Source: an uncultured Rhodopirellula sp.
GTDB taxonomy: Bacteria; Planctomycetota; Planctomycetia; Pirellulales; Pirellulaceae
NCBI GenBank assembly: GCA_913061385.1
Contig: CAJXTM010000075.1
Location: 1-9,731, forward strand
Direction of reading: 5' to 3'
Length of the DNA: 9,731 bases
The notes beneath the pieces were generated by a model. That model saw nothing but the letters and a program-made list of their open reading frames with translations, had not been told where the DNA came from and made no database searches. The translations under genes and the position numbers were made by a program. Below are positions 7,082-9,731 of the stretch, piece after piece. Every line of letters begins with the position of its first letter. Position 1 is the first letter of the stretch.

Positions 7082-7894
7082 TTGAATTTAAATCCAGACA
7101 ACTATTCGATCGAAACGATCAACGAATCGATCTACGATCATCCGAAGTACTACGACTTGGTATTTGGTGCTGACTGTGCTGCAGAGGTGCAGTTCATTCT
7201 GGGTTGTGGCGACCAGCATATGCAGCGACCGCCCAAAAAGTTTTTCGAACCTGCATGCGGGACGGGTCGGCTGCTTTACTCACTGGCGAAGCGAGGGCAC
7301 GAAGTAGCAGGTTTGGACCTGAACCCCAAAGCTGTGGACTTCTGCAACGCACGTTTTGAGCGTCACGGCATTGATGCAAACGCCTTCGTCGCTGACATGT
7401 CCGATTTTGAGGTTCCTCACCGATACGACATTGCTTTCAATACCATCAACAGTTTTCGGCATCTGCAAACGGAAAAAGCTGCGCGAGCACACTTGGAATG
7501 CATGGGACAGGCAATTCGTGTTGGTGGCCTTTATCTCCTAGGTGTCCACCTGACACCCACCGAAGTTGCTCCCAGCGAGACTGAGTCTTGGTCAGCTCGT
7601 AGAGGACACTTGTCCATCAATACCCACATGTGGACCAAAGAACGAAAAAAGGGAAGTCGCATCGAAAGATTCGGGATTCAATTCGACGTGCACAATCCAA
7701 CTCGAAGTTTTCGAATTTTGGATGAGCTTGTGCTCAGAAGTTATCGTCCGAAGCAGATGGATAGCCTAATCGCATCTTCTGGTTGCTGGGAAAGCGTGGC
7801 GACTTACAACTTCTCCTACGAGCTGGATGATCCTATCGAAGTTGATGGGGCGACCGAGGATGTGGTTTATGTGTTACGGAGAATACGAGCCTGA
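7082..7894 (+). CDS. Class I SAM-dependent methyltransferase
   Basis: This 270-residue protein has a Rossmann-type methyltransferase core. Motif I is FFEPACGTGRLL (54-65), the acidic end of strand 2 is GLDLNP (77-82), a motif III-like VADMSDF is at 103-109, and the strand 4 region is DIAFNTINSFRHL (116-128). The N-terminal YDHPKYYDLVFG (18-29) is typical of small-molecule methyltransferases of this type. The C-terminal half (about 160-270) has beta-rich segments resembling a lid or substrate domain. The substrate is unknown. The first in-frame ATG comes only at residue 47, after the conserved YDHPKYYDLVFG, so the TTG at 7082 is preferred. It lies 115 bp after the DinB-like gene and ends 15 bp from a convergent gene. 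Confidence 0.87.
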   Translation: MNLNPDNYSIETINESIYDHPKYYDLVFGADCAAEVQFILGCGDQHMQRPPKKFFEPACGTGRLLYSLAKRGHEVAGLDLNPKAVDFCNARFERHGIDANAFVADMSDFEVPHRYDIAFNTINSFRHLQTEKAARAHLECMGQAIRVGGLYLLGVHLTPTEVAPSETESWSARRGHLSINTHMWTKERKKGSRIERFGIQFDVHNPTRSFRILDELVLRSYRPKQMDSLIASSGCWESVATYNFSYELDDPIEVDGATEDVVYVLRRIRA

Positions 7895-7909
7895 CCCAAG
7901 TGTCCGAGA

Positions 7910-8449
7910 TTAGGCAGCGCCCCTCCTGCGACTAACTGCCGCAAACCCAAATGCAGCGATGGCAGCCAGCAAGCCGATTCCCCCAGAAATGCCAGCAATC
8001 TGACCCCATCGTTGTTTTTCGTCAGCGATACGCTTGTAGGTGAACCGCTTCCCGAGCTCGATTCCATCACCGACCATTTGCTCGTATTCTCGGATCAACT
8101 CAGCCGAAGATCGTTCCGCGTAATCTGCCCGCAGGTCGGCCACATGCTCGTCGGTGGTACTTAAATTTGGGATCAAAACCCAACGAATACCGCAAAAAGC
8201 TGCCACAATGAAGCCAGCAACGGTGAGCAATCCTAGAGCAACAAACACCACGGAAACGCCGCCTTCACCCTGCTTGTGCTTGGCTGAATCGGCCTCAGAA
8301 GGATCCTCAGCGAGCGGTAATTGCCGCAGAACCCCCAACTTTGGAATCGAGACTTCTGCTTGACATTCGGAACATGTCACTTCGTCGCCCGCCTGCGAGG
8401 GGGTGACCGGCAGAAGATTCTGGCAGTTTGAACAAGGCAAAAGATGCAT
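7910..8449 (-). CDS. Zinc-ribbon protein with two transmembrane helices
   Basis: Counted from ATG at 8449 the protein has 179 residues. It opens with a zinc ribbon: C6-x2-C9 and C26-x2-C29. A linker with charged residues follows (about 38-64), then a first membrane helix (about 65-88), a roughly 60-residue acidic/charged segment, and a second helix (about 149-172) ending in RRR. The helical hairpin would place ribbon and tail on the same side, and the positive tail suggests the cytoplasm. The frame extends to 8518, but the ribbon starts directly after the chosen Met, so the longer form is less likely. I do not recognise a named family. Small zinc-ribbon membrane proteins are common in planctomycetes and mostly uncharacterised. 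It is convergent with the methyltransferase, leaving a 15-bp gap without a terminator hairpin. Confidence 0.68.
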   Translation of the reverse strand: MHLLPCSNCQNLLPVTPSQAGDEVTCSECQAEVSIPKLGVLRQLPLAEDPSEADSAKHKQGEGGVSVVFVALGLLTVAGFIVAAFCGIRWVLIPNLSTTDEHVADLRADYAERSSAELIREYEQMVGDGIELGKRFTYKRIADEKQRWGQIAGISGGIGLLAAIAAFGFAAVSRRRGAA

Positions 8450-8477
8450 AATAGATGAAGATTTGAAGGGGACCCGA

Positions 8478-8503
8478 CTAGACCGAGCGTTCTCGGTGAC
8501 TAG
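8478..8503. repeat. Hairpin upstream of the zinc-ribbon gene
   Basis: ACCGAG (8482-8487), loop CGTT and CTCGGT (8492-8497) form a perfect 6-bp stem. It is extended by CTAG at 8478-8481 and 8500-8503 with a 2-base GA bulge. It lies about 30 bp before the ATG at 8449 and could be in that gene's leader. Confidence 0.4.
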
Positions 8504-8576
8504 AATTCGTAACAGCAAAAGACAGCACCCGCCACATTAGCCCGAACGCTTGACGGCGATACGAGGCAATATAACA

Positions 8577-8843
8577 ACGAACTGTTTTGTTCGTCCCCGT
8601 GACCGAATGAGTCGAGTCGCACCCAACGTGGTCAATTTTGTCGATTGTGGCCAGGAAGGCAAAGCCGCATGGTTTGAAGCGAACGTTCCGGGGGGAACTT
8701 CTCGATACGTCTGCGTTCCGGCGATAGTTCGCGGGAATACGCAAAGGCGTTCGGAAACACGGGTGATGACGGCTACGGGGGATCCGTAGGCGACGCATCT
8801 CGTTCTCACGATCAATTCGATTTGAACCTCCCTAGGATAGGGA
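8577..8843. repeat. Series of short perfect inverted repeats
   Basis: Four hairpins are visible: ACGAAC/GTTCGT at 8577-8594 (loop 6), GTTCC/GGAAC at 8685-8698 (loop 4), CTACGG/CCGTAG at 8773-8789 (loop 5) and TCCCTA/TAGGGA at 8829-8843 (loop 3). Spacing is about 40 to 90 bp. This could be a structured RNA, a repeated intergenic element or chance clustering. Confidence 0.35.
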
Positions 8844-9478
8844 ATAGCATCTGGCAACTTGGCAAGATCCGAGCCGGCGAGACCTGATATTCAGATCGTC
8901 AATCTCACAATCGATCCGAGACGAAAGGGTGCCCCAATCCTAAAGTTTTTCCATTTAGACAGGGTGTTGGAACTCCATGAACATCGAGTGCTAGAGTTGT
9001 TTGGTTCTCGTCTCACGAACGTAAAATTTTCAGTGAGTTGGGATATCTCAATTTCTAATGGGCAAACTTCCACGTACCAACTCGCTGGCCTTGGAATTCC
9101 GAAAGGCATACTAAAAAATGGGATTAATGAACGACGCAAGACGTGCACCCGTAATTACCCTAGTACAGAGCATCACTTAATCTGACTCCCTATCCTTCTG
9201 ACATATTCCGCCCAAACCATCACTCATGGACGACAGACCTGACCGAGTGACGACTGCCCCGGGGCCACTGGCCCAAAACAAGTAACCAACCACCTGCTAC
9301 AGGAAAACACGCGTTTCATCAAGCAACATAATTGCTGATCACTGATTTCACCTCCATGCCGATCTTGCATTTCCTGGGAAAGGAACACATCAAGCGGCCA
9401 TGACTCACAGCAATCACGATCAAAATCAGCAATTCGCGTGACCTTTAGCTCCACACCCGACAACCAACGCATCCGCGC

Positions 9479-9484
9479 GAGGAG
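9479..9484 (+). promoter_or_regulatory. Strong Shine-Dalgarno before a TTG start
   Basis: GAGGAG ends 8 bases before the TTG at 9493 and is the strongest ribosome site in the window. GAGG (9479-9482) can pair with CCTC (9487-9490) across a 4-base loop, so it may be partly hidden in the RNA. Confidence 0.5.
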
Positions 9485-9492
9485 TTCCTCCC

Positions 9493-9685
9493 TTGTTCGA
9501 TACTTTACTGGATGAATTTGAAGCCGTCGCAGCACAAAGCACGGAGGCCATGACAAGTGGCTTCCGTAAGTTGCCTGTGGACGACAACGAAGACAACAAC
9601 GTTGCCGTGGCCATCGCAGAACAGGCCGACGGCGAAGTGCAACTTGACAGCCCCGATGAACTGCTGGCTGTTGATGAGAGCGAAT
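9493..9685 (+). CDS. Acidic protein of unknown function, N-terminal part only
   Basis: A frame starting at TTG (9493) stays open to the insert edge, giving 64 residues plus one base. It was chosen because of the GAGGAG ribosome site 8 bases upstream; an in-frame stop at 9439-9441 limits any longer form. The visible part is strongly acidic: FDTLLDEFEAVAA near the start, an Asp/Asn-rich stretch at about 30-36, then LDSPDELLAVDES at about 51-63. It has no signal peptide or membrane segment. The first 13 residues could form an amphipathic helix. I do not recognise the family. Any residues read past 9685 come from adapter. The alternative is that this is a chance open frame; the opposite strand is also open here, but with an implausible Arg/Cys-rich product. 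Confidence 0.5.
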
Positions 9686-9731
9686 CTGTCTCTTATACAC
9701 ATCTGACGCTGCCGACGACTCCTTACGTGTA
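9686..9731 (-). other. Nextera i5 sequencing adapter, inverted (artefact)
   Basis: This is the reverse complement of the left adapter: mosaic end (9686-9704), read-1 primer part (9705-9718), index CTCCTTAC (9719-9726) and GTGTA from P5 (9727-9731). Both ends carry the i5 side with the same index, so they form a false terminal inverted repeat. Genomic sequence ends at 9685. Confidence 0.98.

Larger units (their letters stand above)
8450..9492. other. About 1 kb without a convincing gene; hairpin-rich first part
   Basis: Several open frames of about 80-158 codons overlap here on both strands. None has a recognisable motif, a good ribosome site or protein-like composition. The part to about 8845 carries several perfect short inverted repeats and looks structured. 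From about 8930 to 9180 the sequence is more AT-rich and has no obvious signal. A GC-rich palindrome (GCCCCGGGGC, 9256-9265) overlaps a GGGCC-ACT-GGCCC hairpin (9262-9274). Promoters for the flanking genes should be here but could not be placed. Confidence 0.6.

Noticed and set aside
8450..8518. N-terminal extension of the zinc-ribbon protein (23 residues)
   Set aside because: The first cysteine pair follows immediately after the chosen Met, as is usual for such ribbons, and the extension crosses an inverted repeat.
8478..8857. Two overlapping 106-codon minus-strand frames and a 79-codon plus-strand frame
   Set aside because: Three mutually overlapping frames with Arg- or Cys-rich products and no motifs. 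The hairpins in the DNA explain the region better than any of them.
8859..9185. 108-codon plus-strand frame starting at TTG
   Set aside because: No ribosome site, no recognisable motif and an unlikely composition; an overlapping frame of similar length is open on the other strand.
9224..9702. Two minus-strand frames starting inside the right adapter (products beginning MYKRQ and MCIRDR)
   Set aside because: Their start codons lie in adapter sequence, a known Nextera artefact. The products are Arg/Cys-rich and unrecognised, and a plus-strand frame with a strong ribosome site covers part of the same DNA.
1..9731. Composite transposon bounded by terminal inverted repeats
   Set aside because: The repeats are library adapters and there is no transposase or other mobility gene in the window.

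Overview
The window is one cloned or amplified DNA molecule of 9,641 bases (45-9685) with a sequencing-library adapter at each end. Positions 1-44 and 9686-9731 are the same Illumina Nextera i5-side adapter in opposite orientations: part of P5, an 8-base index, the read-1 primer and the 19-bp Tn5 mosaic end. They are not a natural transposon, and open frames that enter them are chimeric. The insert cuts a gene at each end.

The organism is almost certainly a planctomycete, probably in or near the Pirellulaceae. The main reason is the pair made of a secreted cytochrome c/DUF1549/DUF1553 protein (the PSD1 family) and a DUF1501 protein, which is typical of that phylum. Gaps between genes are long, Shine-Dalgarno signals are weak or absent, two genes appear to use TTG starts, and there is a small zinc-ribbon membrane protein of a kind common there. 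Base composition is near 50% GC. All full-length genes read through without frameshifts, so the sequence quality looks high. The genus cannot be named from this window.

Layout: (1) 45-3688, minus strand: the PSD1-family protein followed by the DUF1501 protein, whose C-terminus is cut off by the fragment end. (2) 3689-4084: a divergent control region with three copies of a TGAGAA-containing site, two of them 22 bp apart on the same strand. (3) 4085-5284, plus strand: a XylR-type regulator with a LacI-like sensor and an AraC-type DNA-binding domain. (4) 5550-7894, plus strand: a DUF374 acyltransferase, a DinB-like protein and a class I methyltransferase, separated by 181 and 115 bp. They do not look like a tight operon. 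(5) 7910-8449, minus strand: a zinc-ribbon, two-helix membrane protein convergent with the methyltransferase. (6) 8450-9492: about 1 kb without a convincing gene, the first part rich in short perfect hairpins. (7) 9493-9685, plus strand: the start of an acidic protein, cut by the fragment end.

The only genes with a visible functional link are the first three. The simplest reading is that the XylR-type protein senses a small molecule, perhaps a sugar, and controls the divergent secreted PSD1-DUF1501 pair. The molecular function of PSD1 and DUF1501 proteins is poorly known, so this is the best candidate here for an undescribed system. No defence island, CRISPR array, natural mobile element, tRNA or rRNA was seen.
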